From: Amoebophrya sp. A120
Lineage: Eukaryota; Sar; Dinophyceae; Syndiniales; Amoebophryaceae
Assembly (NCBI GenBank): GCA_905178155.1
Contig: CAJINV010000017.1
Coordinates: 1,658,269 to 1,722,268, forward strand
DNA length: 64,000 bases
Direction: 5' to 3'
The translations under genes were made by a program, and so were the position numbers. Shown one piece after another: positions 34,886-46,112 of the stretch (positions within the stretch are counted from its first letter, which is position 1; the number at the start of each line of letters is the position of its first letter). The notes under the pieces are model-generated. The model searched no databases and was not told the DNA's origin. It was given only the letters and a program-made list of their open reading frames with translations.

Positions 34886-35747
34886 CCTGGCGGGCTTCGT
34901 CACCTTGCGACGGACGCGCTGACGCTGAGAGGGGAGTCCAGCAAACGTCTCACAACCGTGTAAAAGAGCTGCGGGTGGAGAACCACAAGGCCGGTTTGCC
35001 TGCGTTATTAAGTGACGGAACTTTCGTTTGTCCCAGCAGGCTGCATTTCAAGCGTGTTGGTGGCTTCTCAGATACTGAGTAGACCACTGCCGCACCCGGA
35101 GTCAGGAAGTAACTCTAGCCCTATCTTTCAAGGCTCGCCGAGAATAAGAATACTAACTTGAGGATTACTAATCGTGATCAAGACATTTTCGCTCAAATAC
35201 TCGCATCATGATCTTCTCCACTTGAACCGATGCACTCAAATGACAGAAAAGCAAGAATGACATCCTGCACCATGACGATACTAGTAGCCTTAGCCTGTTT
35301 CTGTTTCATCTGTTTCGCCCAGCGAACGCTTTTCTTGTTACATAATTGCACTCATTCTCATGCGCTCGTTCTCCCACCGGTTTCTCATCTGAATCTGATG
35401 TGTACGCAAAATTTTCGTTTCCGTGCGAACTTCATGATCATGAAGAGACTAAATACACTGCTGCGGCAGGCGCCGATAAGCACCAGAAAATTATTCAATT
35501 CTAAATTCCGTATCCGTAGCCGTCGGATAGCATTTGCATTATTTGCTAACAGTGCTACTAGACAAGCCTATTTCATCGACCTTCATCTCCACGGACTTTT
35601 TTGAGGCAGGTCCGGTATTTGTTACTCATGATCTCCGTGAATATTGAAAAGAGAAGAATGAGCTAGAAAGGTACTTCTAGTTCCTTCGGGGAAAGTTTTT
35701 CTTGCGCCGATCCACTAACTAAGTAATCGCAGCATGATCATGTATCT
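34886..35747. other. intergenic
   Basis: It lies between a gene 5' end and the 3' end of the PH-repeat gene, both on the minus strand. A 124-codon plus-strand frame at 35230-35604 has no splice or composition support. Confidence 0.5.
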
Positions 35748-38700
35748 TCATCTTGCGCGTCCCGCGCCTCCTTTCCCACCACCCAGCAGCTGATTTGCGT
35801 CCGCAGGTGGCGGCCTCGCGAAATTTTCTTCAAAAAAGAAAAACGCGTCGAAAATGTCCATGTCTTCCGCCTCATCGCCGACAAACAGGAAATATGAAAG
35901 CGCTTCACAAACCCCCTGCTTACCTCCTTTTTTTTTTCGCTTCCACAAGACAGATTTCGCTTCCACAAGCCAGATGATTCCACGTCCTCTAGGCAGAAGA
36001 GCTGCTTGATGGGGTGCAGCATGTTGTGATGCAAACTTGGGCTAAAACTAAAGGAAAAAGGCAACGTCTCGAATTGTGTTGAAGTTGATATGATGCCTTA
36101 GCCTTTCATCGGATCTGCATGACAAATTAGGTGGAGGTAGGACACTAATCGTGCACTCTCATAGCGACCCGGCCGCCGGGGCCAGAAAGTTGAAGCAGGA
36201 AGACGGTAGCATGTTGTCGCCGGACAATCCCCACTTTTCCGCCCCGCCGGGGGCCTCCCACCGGGTACCGTGAATGACAAGTCCCTCGCCCGCGCCAACT
36301 CCGCGGCGACCGAACACGCTACGGAGCTGCCGGACCTGCGTCGCCACTTCCCAGCTGACGACTTTCTCGTATTTCCACGAGTGTAGCTGCATCGCCTCGC
36401 CGAACGGCCCGATCACATCCTTGAACAGGAAGCGGTGCTTTTCCGGGAAAACCAAAAAGTCCCGAGGTTTTCGGTAGGCCAATTGCAGTTTCTCGTAGTC
36501 GAGGAGCACGCGCGGCTGCTTTTCTCGCAACTCCGCGGTTGCTTCCCCGGTGTCAGCGTAACGAAATTGGTCGCTGCTGTCGACCATCCACCAGCCACCG
36601 CTCCAGGACTTGCCCTCGGCGGTGTCCAAATTTTGCGTGGTGGTTTGCGGCTGTTCGCTTCGCCCGATGATGGCGGCGGAAAGGAACCGGTACAGACTCT
36701 GTATCAAATGTAAAAATGTCTGGGTCTGGAAGATTCATGCTGTTTTTGCATGACACGGAAGGTCTGGCATGGAAGCTCTAGCATCACAGGTTTCGAGAAG
36801 CTTCCGCAATGCCGAACCCGCATGAGAAATCCCCCACTTTGGTGACAGAAAGTGGGCAGCTTTTGCTACCTATGCATGAGAGATTTTTCTGTGTTCGAAA
36901 ATGCGCATCACAAGTTAGGATCCTTCCAGACCCAGACATTTTTGCATTTGATACTCTGCGTGTCCGCGCAACCGACTTTGAACTTGAACGGAGGGGACAT
37001 TTTCAGGCCGTAATGCAGCGTCAATTCCTCGTCCGAGATCTTCAAGTGCTTGTCGATTTTGCCAGGAAGGCTCAACTTCCAATAGTGAATCTCGTCGTAG
37101 GGGATGCTTCGCCACCTGGACCGCGAGCCTTGGGATATGCACGAGAAAAAGTGCGTCAGTGTAAGTCTGTGATGCGAACAATAAACATGCAAGTAGAGAG
37201 ATGCGTCTGTCATGCTGGATATGGATTAGAGAATGAATCAAGTCGAGTAGCGAGCGCGCGTTTTGACGTCCTATCTGCGCAGGACATGAAGAGGTTTTTG
37301 CTTTTATACCGGATAGATTTGAAATGCTGTTCCACCAAGTGACACTTACACACGTGTTTTCTTGGATATGCGAGGTGAGCTGTGTGGAGGAGAAAAATGT
37401 TGACGCGGTGTTGTCATAGTCACGATGCAGGATGCGGAAGCTGGTAAACATATGGAACCGCCAGGAGGCTCGAAATTAATGACAAGAGTGAACAAGAAAG
37501 TAAGGACTTGCAATGCCGATGCATGAAAGGCAGCCAGGCACAGAGTGCCTGTCCTGCAGGAGTTGCAGTAGGGTCAGAGTCAGAGATGGACGAGCAGCCT
37601 GTGAAAATAAAAAATGACAAAAAAAGGTGTCTTTGTTTCCCCAAACAGCATCAGAGATTGGATTTAATAGGAGCGTCCGAAATTTGTGATGCGCAGCCTC
37701 GAGATTCAAGTTGGGTTTCCGATTGGTATCATCTATCTTATGCACTCCAGCAAATTATTTCAACTTTCTTTGTAGTCCATTTCGAGCACCATGACGCATC
37801 CATAAAACAGCAAGATGTCGTGCCGGTTCTGTGCGGTGAAGCCGAAGTGAATCTTTTCACCGGGAAGAAACAGGTGCAGCCCAGGATTGTTCTTGTCGTT
37901 CTCGCCTCCGCTCGGAGTCGATTCCGTTCCTTCCAAGGTTCGCGCCATCAGAAGCTGCTTGACGGTTTCCGGTATCAAATGCATATATGTCTGGGTCTGG
38001 ATGAAGATTCTGAGATTTGTCATGCAGTTTTTCCAAGCTCCGCTAAGTCTGGAATGCAGGGCCTAGCATCGGAGGATCTGCAGTCGCTTACCCTTTGTGA
38101 TGCCTGTTCTGCATGAGAAATGCCCTGTCAGCATGACCAGAAATGAGCACCTTTTGCAAGTCACGCAACACAGATTTTTGTATGATCCGCAACATGCATC
38201 ACAAGTTCGCATCCTTCCAGACCCAGACATATTTGCAATGCATATCCGGCTCCTCCTGGTAGTACTGGTTTGCCAACCACGACTATCGCAAGAAAAAAGT
38301 CGTGTTGCAGTTCCACATTGTGATGCTGCAGGACCGGCATGACAGACAACCTTTGTCATGCGCAAAATGCTTGCGGGCTTGGCTTCATTCATGTTTTCCC
38401 GTCTGAGCTCTGCATTGGAAGATTTCTCTGATATGCAAAAAGAGTTTGTAATGTATTTTTGAAGTACATCAAGTAGTTCTTACAAACAAGTGTGTAACGG
38501 TAAAACTTTTTCCCCGGGATAACGACACTCCGGACTGAAACCAGCTGCTCCCCTGTTCGCACACGTGCTCGTTTTCTTCCACAATGCTCCGCCAGGTTTT
38601 CGTATCTTCTTTTGGCGGGGCAACGGCGCCCTTCTTTTCGGATACCCGCGTGAGCCGGAAGGACAAGTAAGCGTGTACGGCGATATTGAGAGGAAAAATG

Positions 38701-41700
38701 CCCCCTCCCCATATTGAAAACGCATTCGTCTGAAAATTTGTGATGCAGATCTGAGGTCACAAATCCTCTGTGTCTTGCAAGAAGGCAAAGCCAGAGAGTC
38801 CGCCGCATAATGCCGGCGGTTTGTGATGCTGTTTGGCTTACAGAGCCGACGTCTGTCATGCTAGTCCCCTACGTCAAAACCCCTCGACCCAGGCTTGGCA
38901 TATGCCTGCAGTCCTCTCCAGCAAGACAGACCTGATTTGTGTACGCAAATCCAGCATCAGAAACTTTGTTTCGATATGGGGAGGGGGGATTTTTCCCTTT
39001 GATAGGCGAGCAAGGACTCACTGCCCCGAAAATCGACCATCACTTCTCTCAGCCCGTTGTTGAAATCCCAAGCTCTTTAATCGCAGGAAAAAAAGTGGAT
39101 CGTGTCAGTCTAACGAGTGCAAGCGGACGCGGTGCTGGTCTACGTAAATCTAATTCTTAAGTTCATTTTTTCATATAATATTGTCCAGAATTACATGCCA
39201 GACTACACCCAGCACACGTATCATGTTGCCAACAAGAAAGAATGACGTATGAAAATGAGTGTCCCTTTGAGGCAACGGAAACGGATTTGATTTCACAGGC
39301 TAGATTGTACATGATGTTGACAGTGAAAGGTTTTTTTTTTTCAGCTGCATGACTGAGCATGCAGGGGACACGAGAGTGAGACAAATCTTCTGAATGTGTA
39401 GGAAATTACTGCGATGTAGTTGTCAGATGATATCTTCTAAAGGAGCGCCAGCAGTTCCGACAGTAAGACTGACGCAATACTTCCTACTTGTCGGATATCC
39501 CGCCGCTCTGCACTCGTCAATATTCGTGCACCATCCAGCGACCGAATTTGCAAATTGCAGCATTTGTCCTTCACGTTCGCGCAATCCCAGTTCCTGCTTG
39601 CTAACCTGCGTGGCTTGCTGCTCGCGTTGCTGCGTCATCAGCGCCTGCGCCCTGGCGGACTCGGCCTGCTGATGTTGATGCAGTTCTTTCCGAGCGGCCT
39701 CATTTGTCCCGGTTTTTCTTGCCGTCTTGTCCCGATGTTGAACGAGATTTTCTTGTTGTTCTCGGTTGTTCATTGCGATCGTGTTGTCCAACTCCATGAA
39801 AGCGTTTCTCAGTGCTGGCGGTTGCTTATGAGAGTGCACAACTCCCCCTTCCCCACATTTGTATAGCATGAAGATGAACAGCAAAAATTATACAAACACC
39901 AGAACACGTGGAGGCTACGCATGACAAATTTGAGTACCTAATGGAGTATACTGTTTCCGTTTGGGCTCCTTCCGAAATTGGTCATGCAAACAGTGCTACA
40001 AGGCAACGACTGAATTTGGCATTTTGCATCACAAATGGGGGGGAATGGGATTTGTGCAATGTCATATTGCGAAAGAGCATGACGCAGCTCCCGATCCTCA
40101 TCTTGTCCTTCATGAGCTGGCGACGTATTCGCTACTAGGCCTGTCTGATCAACATCTTCATCCTCGTTTTTCAGTCCGCCGAGTTGCAGATAGGAGTAGC
40201 TCTGTGAGCCCCCCTCCAGAACTTCGGCCACCGATGTGGATACTAAAGAAATCGGCGAAACAGAAGTCGGGGTTGCGGCCACGATGCTGTCGCCAGTGCG
40301 TGGCTCGACCTCCGACGACAGCGGAGAAGTAAGTCCAGCACGGGCTGAAGTTGACGAACTTCGGGAAGACGTAGACATTGCGCCCGTCAGATGATGCTCC
40401 AACGCAAGATCTTCTGCGTCGTGGTCCTCCGATGGTCGCAGAGTGCTGCTTTTCACCACGACGCCTGCAGAAGTAGTTGGACTAGCGTGCTTCTGGTTCT
40501 TGGCTCCATCGTGGTCTACGACAGCATCATGTTCCACCTCCTTAACCTCGCTGAAAGAGAGGAACGAAGAAGACACAAAAGCACCCAACAGCTGCACACC
40601 CTCTCCAAGCAACTCGAGTCCCGCACCAACTTCCCCTCCCCCGACCCCGTCATGTTCTGGATCCGGAGGAGGAATGTAGACGCCCGGCACGTATGAAATG
40701 CAAAAGTGTCTGGGTCTGGAAGAATGCAAGATTTGTCATGCATATTTCTCATGACCCATGATGCCTGTAATCCTTGACCTAGCATCGCAGACTTTTAGAG
40801 GGCTTCCTGATGCACCTTCCACATGAGAAATACCCTGTCCGTGTAGCAAAAACTGTACCCCTCTTGCTAGTCATGCAATACAAATTTTTTTAGAGTCCAA
40901 AAACAGCATGACAAGCTGCATTCTTCCAGACCCAGACATATTTGCACTTGATAGCACGTCGGTGGACACGAAGAGTTCGCCCTCGCTATCGTAAGGAAAA
41001 ATCCCCCCTCCCAATATCGAGATGAAGTATCTGATGCTGGATTTCCGTACATAAATGCGCGCTGTCTTGCAGTAAGGCATCGCAGCCAGAAGATCCTCAG
41101 CCTAGGTAGGGGCTTTGGGTCTAGTTGTTTCGCACTACAAACGGCTGGCCCCTAGGCCCAACAGCATGCCAAATCGCTTCCATATTAATGGCGCGAAAGC
41201 CTCTGCGCTTGTCTTCTTGCAAGACAGGCGTGATGTATGGTCTCAAGTCAGCAACACAAATTTTCGGAATCATACCGTTTCGATATAGGGAGAGGGGATT
41301 TTTCCTTTTGATACTCGCCCCAGGGCAACACCTTCTCCGTCGCCGCCTTTTCGCGCAGCGCGAAGGACTGAATGGCGTTGTAGCCGTATGCAAGAAAAAA
41401 ACTGTGTTAGTGTAACTCTGTAAGTAATGCAGAACATGCAACAGGTTTACACCTGTCATGCCCCATAGCCATGAAGTCCTCTTTTCAACATGTGTGTTTT
41501 TCTTACAAGCCACGTATGACAGGTTTTCTCTGTCATGTAGACCGAATTTCTGATGCTGTCAGCCAAAGAAAGTTAGGTTCACACGGTTTTTTTCTTGCAC
41601 AAGTCGATGGAAATGTACTGCTCGTTCCCGAGAAACCCGCCCAGCAGGTTTCCAAAATCCACGAGCTTGTTGCGCTTGATTACCAGGCGTTTATTCGTGA

Positions 41701-44285
41701 AGGCGAACATCCCGGTAGCGGAGTCGAAGGCCATGTCCACCGTTTCGCCGGCGTCGGGCGTGAGGAAATTGTCCAGCATGTCCTGCACGATAGATTTGTC
41801 CCGGATTCGAATGCCGTTGTCCAACTGCAAAAGCCAGTCGAAAAAGCCCCCGCTCTATCCAGGAAAAAACACCCATCCACATCCAATTTCTTTGTCATGC
41901 AAAACATACATTCATAAAATTCTTATTCTGTGTCTGTCATGCAAAAAATTATATATGGGGATGCGATGAGTTTTTTTCTGTGGATACGCTCGCCTGCTCC
42001 GCACCAGCCCCTCCCGCTTCTCCGTCCACCAACGCCAGCAGCTTGTCGCCCATCTTGGCCGCGGGCGCGTTGCCCAGGACCCGCCAGGATAGGAGGTGCG
42101 TGACCAGCAAGGGGCTGGTGCCCACGCCCCAGAGCGTCTCGTAGCCAAAGGTGGTGCCACCTTCCCCGCCCCCTCGGATGTTCAGGTGAATGGTGCGCGG
42201 GCCGTGCGTATGCATTGCAAATACGTCTGGTGCGTTTAGAGTTGTGATACCGGACAAAAACAAGACCTGTCAATGTAGTGGATAAATGCATTGGCCGATT
42301 CCTGTTCGTTGTTCTCAAGGGCAATTTGTAGTTTACAACTCCAGACGCAGTTTATTTGCCTGTGATAGTGCGACCCGTCCCCCCGGCTTTCGTAGATTTT
42401 CGTGTGAATCACCACGGTACTGTCCCAGTCGAGAAAGGAGCCCGGCGTGTGAAAGGTCCAGGCGCGGACGGCGGAGTAGAGGTAGGAAATGTAGTTCGCC
42501 TTGCCGCCCGTGAGGTGCTTCTCGAGCAGGTCGGGGACGTCCTGCTTGAGAATCCGGTAATTGGTAAAGATCACCGCGTCGCGAATGTTGGTATCCAGGT
42601 CCACCGCCCCGGCCTCCGACGCCAGCGCGAGTTCGACCCGCTCGTCGTGCAGCAGTACCTTTTTCTCCCGCAAAATCGCCTGCGTACACGCCGGGTCCAC
42701 CTGTTTCATGCCCGCCTTCCAGAAGAACAACTGCGTCGTGCTCAGGATCCCGCCGTTCCCGTTGTCGTGGCCTTTTTGCTTGAAATTTTCCAAGTCACAC
42801 GGCTCGTGCGCGGCGGCGAACCTCTTGCTGAACCCCGCGGGCTCGGGCAGGTGGAGCGAGTTGGAGGCGAGCAGCCGCCAGGACAGAAAGTGGTGCAGTT
42901 CGAAGGCTTGCTTCACGTCCACGGAAACGTTAATTTGCCGACTGTCAGTTTCCGTTTCCAGGGTGAACTTGGAGTCCAAATCCAGCCGCGTTCCCACCGG
43001 CTCGCTGCACCAGGAAAGAACCGCCGACCACCGCATGGCGCTAAATTTGGTCTGCGGCTGCTCCGTGCCGACGGTGTCTTTCCAATAGTACGGCCACCCT
43101 TCTTTGACGTTGATGTGCAGGATCTGTATGCAATGCAAAAGCATCGTATTAGTATAATTGCATTACAGATTTCCTCAGAATGACAAATGCAATTTGTAAT
43201 GCTGTTCTACCTTAGGAAGAAGAGTTGCAATGCATATTTGCAATTAGTACGAGTACGATACTTTTGCACAGAGTAATCTGCTCGCTGGTCCAAAACATGA
43301 CGTCCTGGCCCGCGGACTGCTTATGGGAGTGTCAGGATTGAAATCGACAAACTTGAAATAACTTGCATCGCGTAAAATCGATACCAGATGCAAGCCCAGT
43401 TTCCTCCAAGCGGTGCATGACAAATTTCGAGACCTTCGAAATCCATTTTGTCATGCTGTTTAGGGACAGACGGCGTCTGTTGTCGTGCTGCTTTAGCAGC
43501 TCTATCGCAGACCCCAAACAGGCCGACAGTCGGCCTCACTTGGCATCCCTGCAAGAGAGGCGCTTCATGCCTATGCCTTGCAATTTATGCATGAGAAGTT
43601 ATTTCATTTTCAACGTTGTCGATTTCAATCCTGACACCCCCATACTTCTCGAAAATGTAGTGCAGTTTTTCGCCCCGGTCAAGTAATTTCCGGTAGTTCT
43701 TCGGGCCTGGCTGCGGGTCGTCATCGCCCGCGCGGCGCGCCTGCATCACGAGGAAAAACTGCTCCACTGCTTCTTTCTTCTCTTTCATCTTGTCCTGTGG
43801 GACGAGATCCCAGATCAACCCAAAGAATTTTCCAGCGGAAGTCAGCACGGATCCACGCAGGTTGCGTTTCTGAACATTTTGCGTTGGATCGTAGTCGTAC
43901 CAGAGTTTGCGAATATCACTGTTTGAATATTTAAATTCACCGTAGAGATGAATATGCATCATTCAGATTAACATCATCAATCTACAACTACCTCCTGCTG
44001 TGCTTGAGAAGTCGCCTGCTTGTTTTCCACGGCCTCATCGAGTCGCCCGATTTCGTGCTGCAACGCGAAGGCGAAAATGTAAATGGTACTCGTCGTAGTG
44101 GGCGGAGTTCGAGTTGGAACAATTCTTGCGCCGTGGTTGACCATCAGCTCGTTGTTCTGCAGCTTTCCTATCGTGCTCTTGAATCGGGAAGTAGTAGTAG
44201 GGGTGAAAAAACGGAAATGCTCTTCGAGGGGAACAAGGTCGGAAAACAAAAACGCGCCGAGAAAAGCTGCGGCACAAGACTTCAT
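35748..44285 (-). CDS. protein with about five tandem bacterial-type PH domains
   Basis: Joining exons across TIR introns gives repeated PH folds resembling bPH_1 (YvbH-like): (1) about 43.68-42.94 kb, GEKLHYIFEK to DVMFWTSEQILHINV; (2) about 42.66-42.4 kb, NIRDAVIFTNYRIL with YISYLYSAVRAW; (3) about 41.8-40.96 kb, GMFAFTNKRLVIKR with YISIDYNAIQSFALR; (4) about 37.87-36.97 kb, RHDILLFTSFRILHRD with RSIPYDEIHYWKL; (5) about 36.5-36.3 kb, RDFLVFPEKHRFLF with WKYEKVVSWEVATQ. Between 3 and 4 lie a Ser/acidic loop and a Gln-rich coiled coil (39.8-39.5 kb). A hydrophobic N-terminal exon (AAAFLGAFLFSDLVP) may anchor it, but its link to the next exon was not resolved. One gene rather than two is favoured because a GT-AG intron (about 39460-39080) joins GYPT to TWDFNNGLREV in frame. 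PH domains suggest lipid or protein binding, which is inference. Confidence 0.68.
36702..36953. mobile_element. intron-forming TIR element, CTGGGTCTGG family
   Basis: TATCAAATGTAAAAATGTC at the left, GACATTTTTGCATTTGATA at the right, with CTGGGTCTGGAAG and its inverse inside. Perfect target duplication CTCTG (36697-36701, 36954-36958). Excision gives DTQSLYRFLS across the junction. Confidence 0.93.
37136..37368. mobile_element. intron-forming TIR element, GTCAGTGTAAG family
   Basis: TATGCACGAGAAAAAGTGCG at the left is inverted at the right as CACGTGTTTTCTTGGATA. Flanks TGGGA/TGCGA (4 of 5). Excision gives TSQGSRSRWRSIPYDE in the fourth PH domain. It is related to 41387-41601. Confidence 0.85.
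37451..37804. mobile_element. intron-forming TIR element inside a PH-domain strand
   Basis: TATGGAACCGCCAGGAGGCTCG at the left and CGAGCACCATGACGCATCCATA at the right. Perfect target duplication AAACA (37446-37450, 37805-37809). Excision fuses DILLF to TSFRIL and rebuilds the conserved F-T-x-x-R signature of the fourth PH domain. If retained, the frame runs through and hides the insertion. Confidence 0.93.
37973..38244. mobile_element. intron-forming TIR element, CTGGGTCTGG family
   Basis: TATCAAATGCATATATGTC at the left and GACATATTTGCAATGCATA at the right. Perfect duplication TCCGG. Excision gives YYQEEPETVKQLLM. Confidence 0.93.
38283..38483 (-). other. canonical GT-AG intron, 201 nt
   Basis: Donor TTT-GTAAGA, acceptor CTTGCGATAG. 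It joins VTHLF to SWLANQYYQ in frame. It carries the GCATGACAAAGG- and TGTCATGC-type motifs seen in introners but has no TIR or target copy, so it may be a decayed element. Confidence 0.6.
38684..39004. mobile_element. intron-forming TIR element, GGAAAAATCCCCC family
   Basis: TATTGAGAGGAAAAATGCCC at the left and GGGATTTTTCCCTTTGATA at the right. Perfect duplication GGCGA. Excision gives ESLLAVHAYLSFR. Same family as 40988-41313. Confidence 0.92.
39827..40066. mobile_element. intron-forming TIR element, GAGAGTGCACAA family
   Basis: TATGAGAGTGCACAACTCCC at the left and GGGATTTGTGCAATGTCATA at the right. Flanks TTGCT/TTGCG (4 of 5). Excision gives HALSQPPALRNAF. Same family as 60335-60555. Confidence 0.88.
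40692..40954. mobile_element. intron-forming TIR element, CTGGGTCTGG family
   Basis: TATGAAATGCAAAAGTGTC at the left and GACATATTTGCACTTGATA at the right. Perfect duplication GCACG. Excision gives FVSTDVPGVYIPPP. Confidence 0.94.
40988..41313. mobile_element. intron-forming TIR element, GGAAAAATCCCCC family
   Basis: TATCGTAAGGAAAAATCCCC at the left and GGGGATTTTTCCTTTTGATA at the right. Perfect duplication CTCGC. Excision gives LPWGEGELFVSTD. With 40692-40954 it leaves an exon of only about 28 nt between two elements. Confidence 0.94.
41387..41601. mobile_element. intron-forming TIR element, GTTAGTGTAAC family
   Basis: TATGCAAGAAAAAAACTGTG at the left and CACGGTTTTTTTCTTGCACA at the right. 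Flanks AGCCG/AGTCG (4 of 5). Excision gives YISIDYNAIQSF in the third PH domain. Confidence 0.88.
41856..41986. mobile_element. intron-forming TIR element, TATCCACAG family
   Basis: TATCCAGGAAAAAACACCC at the left and GAGTTTTTTTCTGTGGATA at the right. Perfect duplication CGCTC. Excision gives AEQASGGFFDWLLQ. Confidence 0.93.
42209..42367. mobile_element. intron-forming TIR element (introner)
   Basis: TATGCATTGCAAATACGTCTGG at the left, inverted at the right as CCAGACGCAGTTTATTTGCC...TGTGATA. Perfect duplication GTGCG. Excision gives GDGSHGPRTIHLNI in frame. Confidence 0.9.
43127..43275. mobile_element. intron-forming TIR element, TGCAAAAG family
   Basis: TATGCAATGCAAAAGCATCG at the left, CGATACTTTTGCACAGAGTA at the right (end partly eroded). 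Perfect duplication ATCTG. Excision gives WTSEQILHINVKEG and completes a strand of the first PH domain. Confidence 0.9.
43322..43644. mobile_element. intron-forming TIR element with TIRs of about 40 bp
   Basis: TATGGGAGTGTCAGGATTG at the left and CAATCCTGACACCCCCATA at the right, continuing into a CGACAA block. Flanks CTGCT/CTTCT (4 of 5). Excision gives HYIFEKSAGQDVMFW. Confidence 0.88.
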
Positions 44286-45175
44286 GGTGAATGTCCAGAA
44301 AGCGGCTGCGCACATTGACGAGACCGTGGTCTGCCCAAGGGCAAGGCTCGACTTTGAGCCGCGACTTGATAACATCATCAAGCTCCTTTCGGTCAATGAT
44401 TTTTTCGTACTATACTTTGTAATTTCGGTACGTGGAAAAATGTGCAGGATTTCTTTATTTATTAGGATATTGTAGTGTACAAGATCACAGGTAGGATTTA
44501 GAATTTCAATTTTTATTTTACTTTTACAAGATAAATTTAAATATACAATTAGCAATTTCTCCAAGTGGTTCTAGCATTTGCATTGCGGTATGATGTTCAT
44601 GGTAGGATAGGATTTGAATTTCGTCAAAAAACCAAGTTGTCGTGTCTTCCTATTTTCAATTAGATCAATCCTACTGGTGCGCTGGTTGTAAGTAATTGCT
44701 GAAGTGTTAGAATGTTGCGTGGGCGCGAATTTGCAATCCCACCAAACGTCGAAGCCACCAAACGTCGAAGCAGGAGTCCACTGACTCCTGTTTAACATCA
44801 TGAGCACGATACGAAAGAAAAATCTGTTTTTGTTGACTTTTTCCATTTCGCCCACGAATAAAGCTTCACGAAGACGACAGACACCCCAACGAGCGGGAAA
44901 AAGTAAATAGAAGATGATGCGACTTGTTCCAGCACGATAATCTTCTTGTTCACAACGAGTCAGTAGTTTTGGTGCTGTCAATGCAAAAAGCCCACGAGCA
45001 ATGAGAGACCATCGACATTCCGGCGCGTCGATCAATGCGAAGATCTGTTCGGAAAGCAAAGTCATGCAGATGCCCGGGCCATCAAGTCGTAGACAGTACA
45101 CAGGCATCATCAATGTATTGTGATTGCAGATACAACCATACATCGCACCGAGGCAAGATCTTGAACTTGATACTG

Positions 45176-45216
45176 ATACGCCGCGGGTGCTCCTGTCCGA
45201 GAACAACGACAAAGAG
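45176..45216 (+). repeat. 41-bp dispersed direct repeat, copy 1
   Basis: It starts ATACGCCGCGGGTGCTCC and ends AACAACGACAAAGAG. It is identical or one base different from 46510-46550 and 47466-47506, all in the same orientation. Confidence 0.9.
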
Positions 45217-45590
45217 ATCTTTTGCATCCAAGATTTCTTGGCACAGATTTGAATGCTGTTTAGCCCTTCGGAGTAGATTTGTCATGCGAAATAGCTTGAT
45301 TGTCTGGCTCTGGCGGCTTGAGGTAGTTTTGCGCATGACACATCCATGGAACTACATTTGAGAAGGTAACCGATTTGAGAAGCTGTACTTATCCCATACA
45401 GCAGGAACAGGTCCTGGTGTCACCTGCCGTCCCATCACCGAGAGGTCTTGCGGCTGCGCTGCAGCGGACGAAGACGAGAGATGAACATGGCCGCTTGTTG
45501 TCCCGGCGTGCTGCAACGTCGTGCTCGAGTCAACAACACCTTGTTGTTGATTTGATACCAAGGTCGTGCGACGCGTTTCCCTTGCGGTCA

Positions 45591-45983
45591 TTAGCCGCTC
45601 GCCAACGCGGGCGAAGGAGCTAGCCGAACTTTTGCTGTAAGACGGCCCCTATGGACTGCGCGGGCGGAAAGTGGCGGTGCCGTGGACAGCGAAGATCCGG
45701 GTAGAGCCCCTTGATGGCCGCTGGTAGAAGAGCCAGCCCCCAGTTGTAGGGGGCCCCGGTGGTGCTGACCCCCCGTTCTGTACCCCTCCTTGCGGTTAGC
45801 CCTCGCCAGTTCGTACCCCCTCCGGCCTCTCTCCTCCGTCTCCGTCGCCAGTTCGTACCCCCTCCGCCCCCTCTCCTCCGTCTCCGTCGCCAGATTGTCC
45901 ATGTCCTTGTCCATGTCGTATGCAGATTTCGTAGATTTTGTAGAATTGTAGAACGCGACGAGGACGTCGCGAAGTGCGAGCAT
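45591..45983 (-). CDS. possible short coding segment with a 14-residue tandem repeat
   Basis: The frame reads MLALRDVLVAFYNSTKS, then two copies of LATETEERGRRGYE encoded by a 42-bp tandem repeat at about 45811-45896, then a Gly/Pro/Ser-rich end. No splice partner or homologue was recognised. It may be an exon of an unmodelled gene or simply open repeat DNA. Confidence 0.3.
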   Translation of the reverse strand: MLALRDVLVAFYNSTKSTKSAYDMDKDMDNLATETEERGRRGYELATETEERGRRGYELARANRKEGYRTGGQHHRGPLQLGAGSSTSGHQGALPGSSLSTAPPLSARAVHRGRLTAKVRLAPSPALASG

Positions 45984-46112
45984 GACGGTTATGAAGAAGT
46001 TGCGCGGGCGAAGGGTGGAAACGTTGCATCGAAGACGATGTTGATAAGACTAAGTACGGAAGTCGAAATCACGACGCGACGGCAGAAGCGCAGCAGGGGC
46101 ACAGGTGTTTCT

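Noticed and set aside
36100-36163. another GAGAGTGCAC-family introner ending at 36163
   Set aside because: One TIR end (GTGCACTCTCATA) is clear and the exon stops there, but the partner end and target copy were not found, so no element was called.
44571-45227. 218-codon minus-strand frame
   Set aside because: It starts inside the 41-bp repeat and has the uneven composition of non-coding sequence.
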